From Castanea sativa (lineage: Eukaryota; Streptophyta; Magnoliopsida; Fagales; Fagaceae): DNA of 64,000 bases. A program made the position numbers and the translations under genes. Shown piece after piece: positions 12,801 through 23,240 of the stretch (position 1 is its first letter; each line of letters opens with the position of its first letter). The stretch is from the NCBI RefSeq assembly GCF_040712315.1, contig NC_134024.1, positions 4,177,158 through 4,241,157 of the forward strand, written 5' to 3'. The notes beneath the pieces are model-generated. The model saw only the letters and a program-made list of their open reading frames with translations, was not told where the DNA came from and did not search any database.

Positions 12801-15548
12801 GGAGGGTAACATGGGTGATTCAATTGCATTGCTTGATTGTCTCTCTTCTTTGTAGGCATGAGTCAGCATTTATCAAAGATATTGTGGATGAGACTTTGCA
12901 CAAATTAAGTTATGCTTTGCAAAGAGATACCAGTGATTTAGTAGGAATAGATTCTCGAGTGGAGGAATTGATGACACTTTTGGCAATAGGATCGAATGAT
13001 GTTCGTATCATAGGGATTTGGGGGATGGGAGGAATTGGCAAGACAACTCTTGCTAGAGTTGTCTATCATATGATTTTTAATGATTTTGAAGGTGGTAGTT
13101 TTATCACTAATATTGGAGAAGAATTTGAAAGACACGGTTTACTTCCATTACAACAAAAACTCATTTGTGAAATTTTGAGGGAGAGAAGTATGAATATACA
13201 AGATGTTAATGACGGAGTTCTTATGATCAAGAATAGGCTAAGACATAAAAGGATTCTTCTTGTTCTTGACGATGTAAATCAATTCAACCAATTAGAAAAG
13301 CTGGCTGGGAAGCTTAATTGGTTTGGTCCAGGTAGTAGAGTTATTATCACAACAAGAGATAAGCATTTGTTGATAAGACATGGCGTATTTGAAATATATG
13401 AGGTTATGGAATTGAATAATGATGATGCTCATCATCTTTTTAGGTTGAAAGCTTTGAAGAGAGATTGTCCTGCCAAAGATTATCAAGAATTGTCTAAACA
13501 ATTTGTAAATTATGCTAAAGGCCTTCCTCTAGCTATTGAGGTTTTGGGTTCTTTTTTGATTGGTAGAGGAAAAGAGGAATGGGAGAGTGAATTAGAAAGG
13601 CTTAAAGAATTTCCGAAGAAAGAAATTATCAATATATTTCAAAGAAGTTTTGATGGACTTCATGAAGTAGATAAGGAAATATTTCTACATATTGCATGTT
13701 TTTTTAATATGAAGAATAAATATTATGTGGAAGAAATTCTAGATTATCTTGGCCTTCAGCCAAAAATTGGTTTAAGCGTTCTCATTGAAAGATCTCTTCT
13801 AAAAGATCATGATAGTCACATTTTGATGCATGACCTACTACAAAAAATGGGTCAAGATATAGTTCGTAAAGATTGCCCTCAAGACCCCGGCAGGTGGAGC
13901 AGATTATGGTTATATAAGGATATTCATAATGTGTTGATGAAAAATTTGGTAAGAGATCTTTTATAGAACTTGAGCATATACCTTATAATATTATTCAATA
14001 CAGTTAAAATTTGAAAAATTCTAACCATCATATATCTTGCAACTCACTCAATATCTTTTTCTTAACTATCAGGTAACAAAAGAAATTCAAGGCCTCGTCC
14101 TAGAGCTTCCTAGGTTTCCTAAAGATGAAGAGCAACATAAATCTGAAAAGGCATATTGGAAACTTGAAGCTTTTTCAAAGATGCCTAACCTTAAATTGCT
14201 AATAATTAATGGTGTTCATATTTTGCACGGTCCCACACATCTTCCTCATGGTTTAAAATGTCTTCATTGGAGCGAATATCCTTTAAAATCTTTGCCATCA
14301 AGTTTTCAATGGGATGAGCTTGTTGAACTTTGCATGTTCCACAGCAAAATTAAACGACTTTGGGAAGGAATAAAGGTAAGATTGTTATTTAAGTACTCCT
14401 ACACATTTAATAAGAAAGCAATAAATTATATGGTTTGTGGAACCTAATCTAGCTTTTATTATTATTGGCTTTCAACAGTACTATGGCAAGTTGAAGTCCA
14501 TCAAATTGAACGATTCCTTGAATCTAATTGCAACCCCTAATGTCACCGGAGTTCCCAATCTCAAGAAATTGGTGTTTAGAGGCTGTATAAATTTACGTGA
14601 GGTTCACCCATCTATTTTAGTTCATAAAAGGCTTACTCTTCTTGATCTAGAAAATTGCAAAAGCCTTAGCAGTCTTCCAAGCAGGTTTGAAATGGAATCT
14701 CTTGAGATTCTTATTCTTTCTGGCTGTTCAAAAATCAAGAGAATTCCAGAATTTATGACAAATATGGAACACTTATGGAAACTTCACTTAGATGGCACTG
14801 CAATTACGAAACTTCCCTCTTCGGTTGAACATTTGACTAACATTGCTTCATTGCATTTAAGAGATTGCAAGAATCTTGTGTGTCTTCCTAGTATCATATG
14901 TAGCTTCAAGTCACTTAAAGATATTAATTTGGCTGGATGCTCGAAGCTTGACAGTCTACCGGAGAAGCTGTGGAATGTTGAAAGTCTAGAAATGCTTGAC
15001 GTGAGTGGAATTACTTTAAGAGAGCCGCCTTCCTCTGTTGTTAACTTAAAGAATCTTAAAGAACTATCTTTCCAGGGATGTAAAGGGCCGCCACCTAAAG
15101 TATGGTATAAGATTTTCCCCTTTAATTTAATGCCAAGAAGAAGCCTAAATCCTATGAGCTTGGTATTGCCTTCCCTTTTGAGTATGTGTTATTTAAAGAA
15201 ATTGGACCTAAGTGACTGTAATCTCCAAACAATCCCTAATGATATTGGAAACTTATCCTCTATAACCTATTTAAATCTAAGTGAAAATCACTTCAGTTGC
15301 CTTCCTGAAAGTCTCGTGCAACTATCTAAATTGTTAGAAATTAATTTACACAATTGCACAAGACTTTGTTCATTACCAAAATTGCCATCTGTGACTTTTT
15401 TTATTATAGCAGATGGTTGTATGTCATTGGAAGAATTTCCAAAAAGGTTAAAATCACACCTTTTCGCCCATATGCATCTTTTCTTCTTCAATTGCTTCAA
15501 ATTGGCTGGTCGGAGTAACACGCTGGGAATGCTATTGAAAGTTCATGA

Positions 15549-15604
<56 letters not shown>

Positions 15605-16247
15605 CGCGCGCGCGCGCATATGTGTGTGTATGTTTGTATGTATTTGTCAATTCTAAAATCATGGTTTGTATGTTCAGGAAAGCTGCAAGCAATCTATATT
15701 TTGTCGCTTTGCTGCCTATGATCTTGTTATTCCTGGAAGTGAAATTCCACAATGGTTTAGCCATCAGAGTGTGGGGAATATAGTTAATGCACAAGTGCCT
15801 TCTCATTCTAGTAATAAGTGCTTTGGAATTGCTGTGTGTGCTGTTTTTTCATGCTGCAATGTTCATCTTTCTAATAGGGCACTTTTTTTGAGATGTCACA
15901 TTCTAATCAATAAATGTGAAATTTCAGAGTTTCATGTAGGCATTTGGCCAAGATCTGTTCAGATTAAATCATGTCACCTTTGGATGTCCTATATACCCTC
16001 TCAATTGTTTAATGAGGATGGGAGAGCAGTCTTGAGTCAAATTGATGAGGATGGATTCATACAGATAGAGGTTAGATTTCAGTGGGATTTCAATGGCCTG
16101 GAGGTTAAGAAATGTGGGTTTCGTCTATACGAAGAAGATATCAGAGAAATCAAAATGAAGCGAAGACGTGATAAATATGAGGGGGCTGGAACTAGTGGTG
16201 AAGGCAGCTCTAACGATGTCCCTCACTCAAAGAGGATTCAAAGATAG
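5302..16247 (+). CDS. TNL gene B: complete TIR-NBS-LRR-C-JID resistance protein
   Basis: Exons 5302-5795, 12856-13948, 14073-14375, 14479-15549, 15678-16247; 1176 residues. The start is the ATG just before the Ser-rich leader and [21 protein letters not shown] is about residues 16-165, with the STWCLDEL motif and putative catalytic Glu92. NB-ARC is 166-529: P-loop GMGGIGKTT at about 221-229, kinase-2 [32 protein letters not shown], and an intact MHD (LMHDLLQKMG). LRRs are 530-987, and the C-JID from 988 begins with [13 protein letters not shown] [15 protein letters not shown]. The C-terminus is basic (KMKRRRDKYEG, SKRIQR), NLS-like. Intron 1 is 7060 nt because a copia element sits in it. All motifs are those of a working NAD-hydrolysing immune receptor; whether the large intron is spliced efficiently is unknown. 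Confidence 0.92.
6833..6863. repeat. (TAA)n microsatellite in intron 1 of gene B
   Basis: About ten tandem AAT/TAA units directly before CTACTGATGTGG. The equivalent position in introns of C and E has A-runs instead. Confidence 0.8.
7038..7197. mobile_element. MITE in intron 1 of gene B
   Basis: About 160 bp beginning TGTCTGTTTGAGAAC and ending GCCAAATAGGCTC, flanked by TTAA on both sides. The paralogous intron of gene C reads straight through (CACATTCTTAAAATAATC near 25200), giving an empty site. The termini are weak inverted repeats and the superfamily is unresolved. Confidence 0.6.
7618..7802 (-). repeat. 3' LTR of the copia element
   Basis: Starts TGTTAAGAATATAAAG, ends TATACTAACA; 185 bp. 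It is the 3' LTR in element orientation because it abuts the polypurine tract at 7803-7814. Confidence 0.9.
7803..9239 (-). pseudogene. Copia reverse transcriptase and RNase H remnants
   Basis: On the minus strand 9239-8475 reads as copia RT: GCRWVYKIK, YKARLVAKGFTQ, ALYGLKQALRAWF, and the active-site region as YVNDMIII, where the family has YVDD, so one catalytic Asp is changed to Asn. Then 8474-8196 gives the inter-domain part with VGSLIYLTVTRPNI. Pieces to 7797 include the RNase H-like YCDNHSAIYI. Stops and shifts separate them, so no intact polymerase is encoded. Confidence 0.85.
9590..10764 (-). pseudogene. Copia protease and integrase remnants
   Basis: Minus-strand frames: 10764-10546 contains a retropepsin-region motif ending LNLLSVGQLCELG. 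10538-10341 has the GAG-pre-integrase segment HACLGHPSLSRLQLL. 9904-9590 has the late integrase segment NKSPFELLYGQTPNYSSLRVFGC. The integrase core between about 9905 and 10340 is heavily broken. No complete enzyme remains. Confidence 0.8.
10943..11806 (-). pseudogene. Copia gag remnant
   Basis: Minus-strand frames from 11806 (start MLDGSTSYHAWSQNMIVFLKG, typical copia gag) to 10943, in three overlapping shifted pieces. The last carries the zinc knuckle CEFCRAKGHDILVC (C-x2-C-x4-H-x4-C) and ends before the protease part. Broken by at least two frameshifts. Confidence 0.8.
12483..12667 (-). repeat. 5' LTR of the copia element
   Basis: 185 bp, TGTTAAGAAT to ACTAACA. It adjoins the primer binding site at about 12469-12482 on the minus strand. 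It lies 188 bases before the exon-2 acceptor of gene B. Confidence 0.9.
15550..15677 (+). repeat. Intron 4 of gene B with CT/CG/GT microsatellite
   Basis: A 128-nt intron starting GTTTCTCT. The CT tract spans about 15553-15599, followed by an alternating GC/CG run (about 15602-15617) and a GT-rich run; acceptor GTTCAG at 15677. It is not a multiple of three: retention shifts frame and stops at 15783, before the C-JID. Confidence 0.85.
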
Positions 16248-18399
16248 AGAATATATGGCTCATGCTAAATCTGATTGCAAGGATCTAATGAAGGACCTGG
16301 TAAGTCATCGTTACATATATACTCTGTAGCTTCCTATTGGGCTGGTGGTAACCTTGTGTGTGTGTTTTTCCCGAGAAAATAGGCCATGATACAAAGGAAT
16401 CTTCCTTGTTTACATGATAGTCTGTGAGTTTTTTTTTTTTTTTTTGGTGTCGAAATGTCGTAGTCATTACTCATTACTAGTTTCTTAAACCTGTTAGTGC
16501 CAGAAGGTTACTATGCCATTTTCATTTTAGTTAAGTAGTTTGATAATAAGTTAAAGAGGAAATTTAATGCAAATCAACCATATATACATCACTTGCTTGT
16601 TTTATTTTATAATTTTAAATTTTTTGTTTGTTGTTTACACCAAATTCTTATTAACTTTCTATTAGTTTTGGTGGAAAGTTAATGCAAATCAACCATTGTC
16701 TTTGCTTTGTTGAGTATATTAGCCTCCACTGCTCTATATTTGCACCCACTGGCAGTTTCTTATTCTTCCCTCTCTCACTCATGGTCACTGGCTCCTGAAG
16801 TAGTTGCAAGCAGTGGCAGAACAACGTCTGTGAAAGGTGAGTGTGCCTTTTCTTTTCTCTTTTGGTCTTATACCTGAATGCATCATTGTTGTCCATTTTT
16901 TATTTCTTGGATTTCATTTGATAGAATCACATTTCTTTGTTTGATTTAATAAGATGAAGACATATATGTTAGAATACCGTAGGCTATATCAAAACCGAGT
17001 AGATCATGCTTTTGTAGAATACATTGATTTTTCAATATAACTAGCTACTGTGATTTTAAGAATTTCATAATGGATCTAAAGTATTCCTATTTATACCCTT
17101 TCTATCATACAATTTAACAAAATAAAGATGTAGTTAGTCAAGGGTTTTCTAATATATAAGCGGAACCATGAAAATATTTACTTTTACTCTCTTTCCTTCT
17201 CAGTCTAAATTCTGAACACTTCTATTTTACATATTCTGACAATATGTGTAAGTGAGATTTGGAATTTGTGTGCTGAACTCATGCAATTGTATTCTTGACA
17301 GTTTCCCTACAAGGTGCTCGTGAAGATATTTGAATATAAATTAATTGTTTTTACTGAATTTTGGCTTATTTACTTGAGCATTTATTTTATTTGGACTTTC
17401 CTCCATGATGTTTCATCTTCTTATCCCTTCTTGTTTTGTTGGATTTCAATTATTATTATTTATTTGCACTCACCAGTGGTTTCTCACTCATCGCTCTCTC
17501 ACCCACGGTCTGCGACTCCTCAAGCAGTCACAAGCAGTGTAGTCTCTGAAAGGTACATAAGTGTTTTTCTACTTCTTTTTTTCTTTAATTGGTCTCATAC
17601 CAGAATGCACCATTGTTCCTTTTTTTTATTAGAATGATATTTCTGTGTAACTGTGTTGATGTAATGTGATCAAGACATATATGTTAAAATACAATACGCT
17701 ATAATGCTATATCATCAATAGAGTAGACCATGGTCCATGGTTTTCTAGCTACCATGATTTTAAGTTTTCCATAATGGGCATAATGTATTCCTATTTATAC
17801 AATTCAGTTTTGGATTCATTGTAGCATACAATTTTACATAATAAAGATGTAGCAAGTAAAACAAATTTTATTTTAACATATTCTAACAATATATGTAAAT
17901 GTTGGTTTGAATTGATAGGCCTAAATCATGCAATTCTGTTCTTGACAGATTGCTTACAAGGTGCTCGTGAATGAGCTCCATTGTAATTTTTTTTTAAATG
18001 AAATTTGGCTTATTCATTTAAGCGTTCTCTGTTGGGTTTACTCTCTCCATAATTTTTCATCTTTATATTCCTTCAGGTTTTGCTATATTTCATTTAATTT
18101 GTATAATTTTTAAATACTTGGCTTAATTTAGGTTAGTTTGGAATCTTGGACTAATGGGATTAGACAACTGCAAAGACAATAGCTATATTGCCTACAAAAT
18201 TGGTCCTGCTACATTTTTAATCCAATGTATAACTGCCCCCACAGCATTTTATATCAACTTATTATGACGAATCATTAAACAGATAAATAAAAAATAAATA
18301 AATTAGAAATTCTCGTTCAGATATGGAGAAGGATGCTAGAGGCTTTCACAATAAATTTGTATGTTATAGAAACTTCTAACAGCAAAATATTCTTGTGCA
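16248..18399 (+). repeat. 3' noncoding region of gene B with internal tandem duplication
   Basis: After the stop, a decayed copy of the hydrophobic tail seen in gene A is followed by GGTAAGTCATC. Two diverged copies of a roughly 0.65-0.7 kb unit follow, about 16720-17400 and 17460-18060. Both contain TATTTGCAC(T/C)CACC, GGTCTCATACC, AGACATATATGTTA and CTACAAGGTGCTCGTGA-like landmarks. No coding capacity is seen. Confidence 0.5.
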
Positions 18400-18990
18400 G
18401 GTGCATGGAACTGTGTAAGGAAGAAATACCCCAAGGTTCAACGGTGAAGATCATCATCTGAGTTTCCAAAGTAATTCCAAAGCATGTGTTTATAGGCTGG
18501 GAAAGACTAATGGTTCACAACAAAATGTCCAGAAAATATTGAATGTGTAGTGATGTTCTTTGTAAAAGAGAATTGAAAGTAGAGACCACTTATTTTTGTG
18601 ATTGTTCTTTCTCAATGAAGATATGGTGAACCGTAATGAGCTGGTGCCCAATAAAAAAAACCCGAAGTCCCATTGACTTGAGATTATGCTCAGGGATGTG
18701 AAATCCATTTGGTCTATACTGTCATTGTGGTCTACTGTGTCATATTTGGCTTCTGTGGAATGCCAGTATCCAGCAAAGATTACTTTCTGAAGTGGCTATG
18801 GGCAAAATGGTTGGGTGAGAAGTGCAGAACAGAGTTGAATGTAGCAATTTCCGCAATTCTGTTCAAAACAGGGGTATTGATACTTCAGAATAGGGGTATT
18901 GGTCCTTGTCTCCGTTAACTAACAATGTTGGAGTTTTCACTTTGTAATGTCTATGGTGTAGGCTGTTTAATTTAGCTTTGCCTTAGCTGT
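18400..18990 (+). pseudogene. LINE zf-RVT relic, 3' of gene B
   Basis: Same module as at 3290-3960: begins GTGCAGGTGCATGGAACTG, then decayed FPKVIPKHVFIGW-like sequence near 18460-18500, a zinc-binding remnant near 18555-18615 and the AMGKMVG-like segment near 18800. It ends at GTGTAGGCTGTTTAATTTAGC, so its LINE-type 3' terminus has been lost. Confidence 0.5.
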
Positions 18991-20329
18991 AGAAACTTAC
19001 GAAAGTCTAATCTATAGAAGACTAGTATCTAACAACTCTTTAAAACGTTGCATATTCCTTTGAAATAAAATAAGAGAGAGGGGTTTGAACTTTGAAGTAG
19101 ACATTAGTAATTGTTGGATGGGCTTACCTTTCGGGCCTGTTGTAGCAGCAGCTTATAATTTGATGAATGGGTCTTTACGGTTCAGTTTTAGTTTTCGTTT
19201 GTTGATTTGGATTTTTTTTTTTTTTTTTTTACTTAATTATATTTTTTTAGGCTTCAAAACGATGAAGACAAAACAAACACTATAATAAGACAGGTCTTCC
19301 AACAAAGTTCAACAAAGTTCAGAAGAAGACAAGTAAACAACCACAAAAGTCATTTGCGTTTGAAATTTTGAATCCCTATTTACCAAAAAGAAAACCCACT
19401 CAATTTATTTATTTTGATGCACAACTTTTTAATCATTTTTTTAAAATTAAAACCATACAACTGTTTAAATTAGTAGCAGGAACCAAACTGTGGATCCCAC
19501 CTTTAGCCCGCGTGAGAATCTGAGGGTGATTTGAGTATGAGTAAAATAGTTAGCTTGAACTATTTTTATTTACATTAATTTCCTTGAAGTTTTGGGCTTC
19601 CATAATTGGTGCAAAGTTAGGAACAAGCTCAGTAACATTGTCGGAAAGTGCTGGTAAGAGTTCGGTTAATAGGCATTAGCATATTTTTTGGACCTGTTGT
19701 TTTCCCTATATATTTTCTAAGCAACATCTTAGGAAGGCAAATAGTGCTGCTAAACAAAACAACAAAGTTCAAAAGCACTTCACAAAAAATGCCCTCGGAA
19801 GAAGACAAGTAGATAACCACTAAAGTCATTCTTATCTGTTTTGGGTTCGAATAGCTATATATATAGACAAAAAAATACCTACTCAATTTATTAATTTTAT
19901 CTACAACTTTTTAATCATTTAAAATAAAATAAATTAATACAACTTTTTAAATTAAATAAGTAAATAAAAAATAAACTATAGCAACTATAGGGTCTATTTG
20001 ATAATGTTGTTTGAACAACAGTTTTCATTGTTTAAACAACATAACACGTATTTCCACAATATTTTTTCACTCACACTTATTTCCACAACACTTAAATAAC
20101 GTTACTAAAAATCTCTTATCAAATGAGCCTATATATCTCATTTTGTCACCTCTGCATTTAATAATTTAGCTTTGCCTTTCCAGTTGGAACCAACTATCAG
20201 CCCGTGTCTCCATTCTATAGAAGACTAGTATTTAACAACTGTTTAATTTACTCCATTCTATAGTCTATACTAAAGTCTAAAGATACTTTAAAAAAGCAAG
20301 GGTCATTACTTTTACTTTACACCTACACT
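18991..20329. other. Intergenic spacer B-C, first part
   Basis: No gene seen. It contains diverged copies of spacer sequence also present at 33700, 43000 and 49100 (TTGGATGGGCTTACCTTT; TTGGTGCAAAGTTAGGAAC; GTGGATCCCACC), showing the same upstream unit was duplicated through the array. One small MITE is listed separately. Confidence 0.5.
19990..20130. mobile_element. Small MITE-like element
   Basis: Imperfect terminal inverted repeats GGGTCTATTTGATA and TATCAAATGAGCCT, 141 bp, with TATA on both sides. No coding capacity. Superfamily not assigned. Confidence 0.45.
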
Positions 20330-20373
20330 ATTTAACTTTAGTTAAATGAATTCTTTGCTGTGGACCATTAACG

Positions 20374-20412
<39 letters not shown>

Positions 20413-20520
20413 ACGTTGCATATTCCTTTGAAACCTGCAATCACACAGTAGAAGCTTCAGGCACAAAACTGCAATTCTCTATAATCTGTAAGTTTTCACT
20501 TGTTACGTGCATCCTTCTCT
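20330..20520 (+). promoter_or_regulatory. Orphan TNL promoter/5'UTR module with (CT)n
   Basis: CT tract at about 20378-20409 followed by the leader found before the TNL genes: AAAACGTTGCATATTCC, GAAACCTGCAATC, GAAGCTTCAGGCAC, CTATAATCTGTAAGTTTTCAC. No TIR exon follows within the usual distance; gene C has its own leader at about 22920. It looks like a duplicated 5' end left over from recombination. Confidence 0.5.
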
Positions 20521-20737
20521 TCTCTTTTTATTTCCTTTCCTTTTAGTTTCACTCTTTTCTTTCCAAATCGTTTCCTTTTACTCCTTATTTATTTATTTTT
20601 TAGCCCTTTAGAAATCTATGCTAATAATTATTCACTAAATAACAGTTGAAATCAAATTATATGAGTTAATTAGATATTTAGAATAATCTTCATTAAGAAA
20701 CTCATAAAAATTAGATTTATATTAACATTTATAATTA

Positions 20738-20783
20738 AGAATTCCATATCTTTTCAAAAAAAAAAAAAAAAAGAATTCCATAT
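20738..20783. mobile_element. Ultra-short poly(A) retroposon insertion
   Basis: The 12-bp direct repeat AGAATTCCATAT (20738-20749 and 20772-20783) flanks CTTTTC plus a run of A. This is the layout of a severely 5'-truncated LINE/SINE insertion with target duplication. Paralogous sites near 42700 lack the duplication. Confidence 0.55.
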
Positions 20784-21496
20784 AATTATTACAATTAAGA
20801 ATAGTGATTGTGAACTCATTTGCTAAATAAATAAATGTAAATAAATAGATTTCGGGGTTACATGCTAGTCATTGGTATCCTTTTTTTATGGCGTCCTTTT
20901 TTTTTTCCTTAATTATATTTTTTAGTCTTCAAAAAGATGAAAGCAAAACAAATGATCTAAGACAAATCTTTCAACCAGGTTTGAGAAAACTTCACAAAAA
21001 ATACCCTCGAAGAAGATAAGTAGACAACCACTAAAGTCATGCTTAATTTTGATTTCGAATCCCTATTTACCAACAAAAAAAGAAATTAATTGATTTAATT
21101 ATTTTATTTTTAAAAAAAATTTATCAATTCTTTTTTAGAAAAAGCATACATTTATTTAAAATGGATAGGTAAAAAATATATATATATAACAAATATCTCA
21201 TTTCACCTTCATTTTGCTCGCATTTGCATTTTGTTTAGCTTTGCCTTAGCACTAGCAGACTAGCAGCAGGAAACAATGAGTGGATCCCACCTTCAGTCCG
21301 CGTGAAAAATTTGAGGGAAACAAACGGGGAGTTTTATATGTTTAGAGTTCAAGAAATTTCCTCCATTCCATAACTAAGTCTAAACTACAGATACTTTTGA
21401 AAACCAAGGGCCACACTTTAGACCTACATTTTAATAAAGAGAGTCAATTAAATGATTTCCTGACTTGACTAAAAACAAAACGTTGCACTTTCCTTC

Positions 21497-22415
21497 ATCT
21501 ATATATATATATATATAGCAAAAACTTAGAAAAAATCTAATTAGGTTTTAATTAGATTCTCAATTTTGTGTCATGTGTCCCATTTAATTTTTAATTTAAT
21601 GTCAAGTGAATTATTGAGTGTAAAAATTGAAGAGTCCAAATTTAATTAGATTCTAAATTGAATTTCAAATGAAATTCAATTTTGCGCCACGTGTTTATCT
21701 AAGTTTTAATTTTTGTGGCAAGTGAATTCTAAATCATATATATATATATAAAATATGAGAAATCGTTACATATTTTAGAAATGTATGGTTTAAAAATAGT
21801 GCAAGTTAATATCATGTATAATTTGAACATCTTCTCAAAAAAGTTTAATTTGAATTGTACAATTGTGATTTTTTTTTAATTGTACTGTGCATATGCATAA
21901 TTGTGATTGTTTAAAAAAAAAGATATAATTTAAACCGTGTAATTGTGATTATTTTTACTTGTACCCGTGCATATGCACGGGTACAAATAAAAACAATCAC
22001 AATTATATAGTTTAAATTATACATTTTTTTTAGAAAATGTTCAAATTATACATGGTATTAGCTTACATATTTTTTAAACCATACATTTCTAAAATATGTA
22101 ATGAATTCTCATTATACATATATATATATGATTTAGAATTTAATTGGATTTAGACTCTTTGGTTTTTGCATCCGATAATTCACTTGCCATAAAAATTTAA
22201 AAATTAGATGGATAAGTGGCGCAAAATTAAACTCCAATTGAAATCCAATTTATAATCTAATTGGATTTGGACTCTTCAATTTTTACACTCAATAATTCAC
22301 TTGGTACAAAAATTAAAAATTAGATGAAATACGTGGCGCAAAATTGAGAATCCAATTGAAATTTAATTGGATTTTTTCTAAGTTGGCTTTTAATTTATAT
22401 ATATATATATATATT
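21497..22415. mobile_element. Large inverted pair of Helitron-like elements
   Basis: Two arms of about 430-470 bp are inverted copies, meeting at a perfect 28-bp palindrome centred between 21972 and 21973 (core GTACCCGTGCAT and its complement). The left outer end reads TCTATATATAT...GCAAAAACTTAGAAAAAATC and the right outer end is its complement (GATTTTTTCTAAGTTGGC). The arms share CAATTTTG(T/C)G(T/C)CA and AATTCACTTG blocks. A third partial copy follows at about 22423-22560. Helitron assignment rests on the TC start after A and the GC-rich palindromic 3' end. No CTRR terminus is visible, so a fold-back MITE is the alternative. Confidence 0.55.
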
Positions 22416-22919
22416 AATAGGCAAAACTCAGAGAAAATTCAATTAAAATTTGAAACTATAATCCAATTTTGTGTCGTGTGTCTAAATTTATGTAGGGACT
22501 ACACAATAATTATCTACTCAAGTTTGTGTCATGTGTCCACTTAAATTTTAATCTTTGTGCCAAGTGAGTTAATGAGTGCAAAATACTAAGAATATAATAT
22601 TAATAAACTATAAATTTCTTTAAAAAAAAAAAAACTAATTACATATACTCAATAAAAATCATCACACGACAAAGATCACCACACGTTCTATCTTATTAAA
22701 AATTAGAAAAAAAATGATTATAAATAGTATTAAATTTATGTAAGAATTTTAATACGTGACTAATTGTGTATGATTTTTAATATATACATACGTATGCATA
22801 TATTGCATGCTTTTTTTTTTAATAATTTGACTAACTATTTATATTTATATAATAAAAATTGTGTTTAATTTTAAATGCATCCAATTCATGCATATGGATG
22901 AGTTACATGCTAGCATATA
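22416..22919. other. AT-rich spacer upstream of gene C
   Basis: Partial repeat copy (see previous entry), then AT-rich sequence with A-runs. No gene seen. Confidence 0.5.
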
Positions 22920-23240
22920 TAGAATTTAAACCATCAATTACACAATATAGTAGCTTCACCAACGATACAATACTGCTAATCTGCTACTCTCCAAAATCTT
23001 TAAGTTCTCACCCTCTTTTTCAATGAGTATCTGTAACTGTAAGTTCTCACTTGTTGTATATGTTCATTCTTCTCTTTAATCTCCTCTCCTTCGTTTTACT
23101 CTTTAAATTCTACATAGTTTCCTTTTACCCTTTATTCGTTTATTTATTTTTACTTGAAATCTAATTGAATGACATTTTGACGAGTATCTATAATTCTATA
23201 TTGTGATTCAAGGTTTACTTGTAAGCTTAGATTGGTTTTC
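22920..23240 (+). promoter_or_regulatory. Promoter-proximal region and 5'UTR of gene C
   Basis: Conserved leader TAGCTTCACCAACGATACAATACTGC and CTCCAAAATCTTTAAGTTCTC near 22950-23010. In genes B and E the last stretch reads ATCTGTAAGT or TTTGTAAGT; the donor-like GTAAGT here falls slightly downstream (about 23040). The conserved GTGATTCAAGGTTTACTTGTAAG precedes the ATG at 23241. No CT tract is left. Confidence 0.45.
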
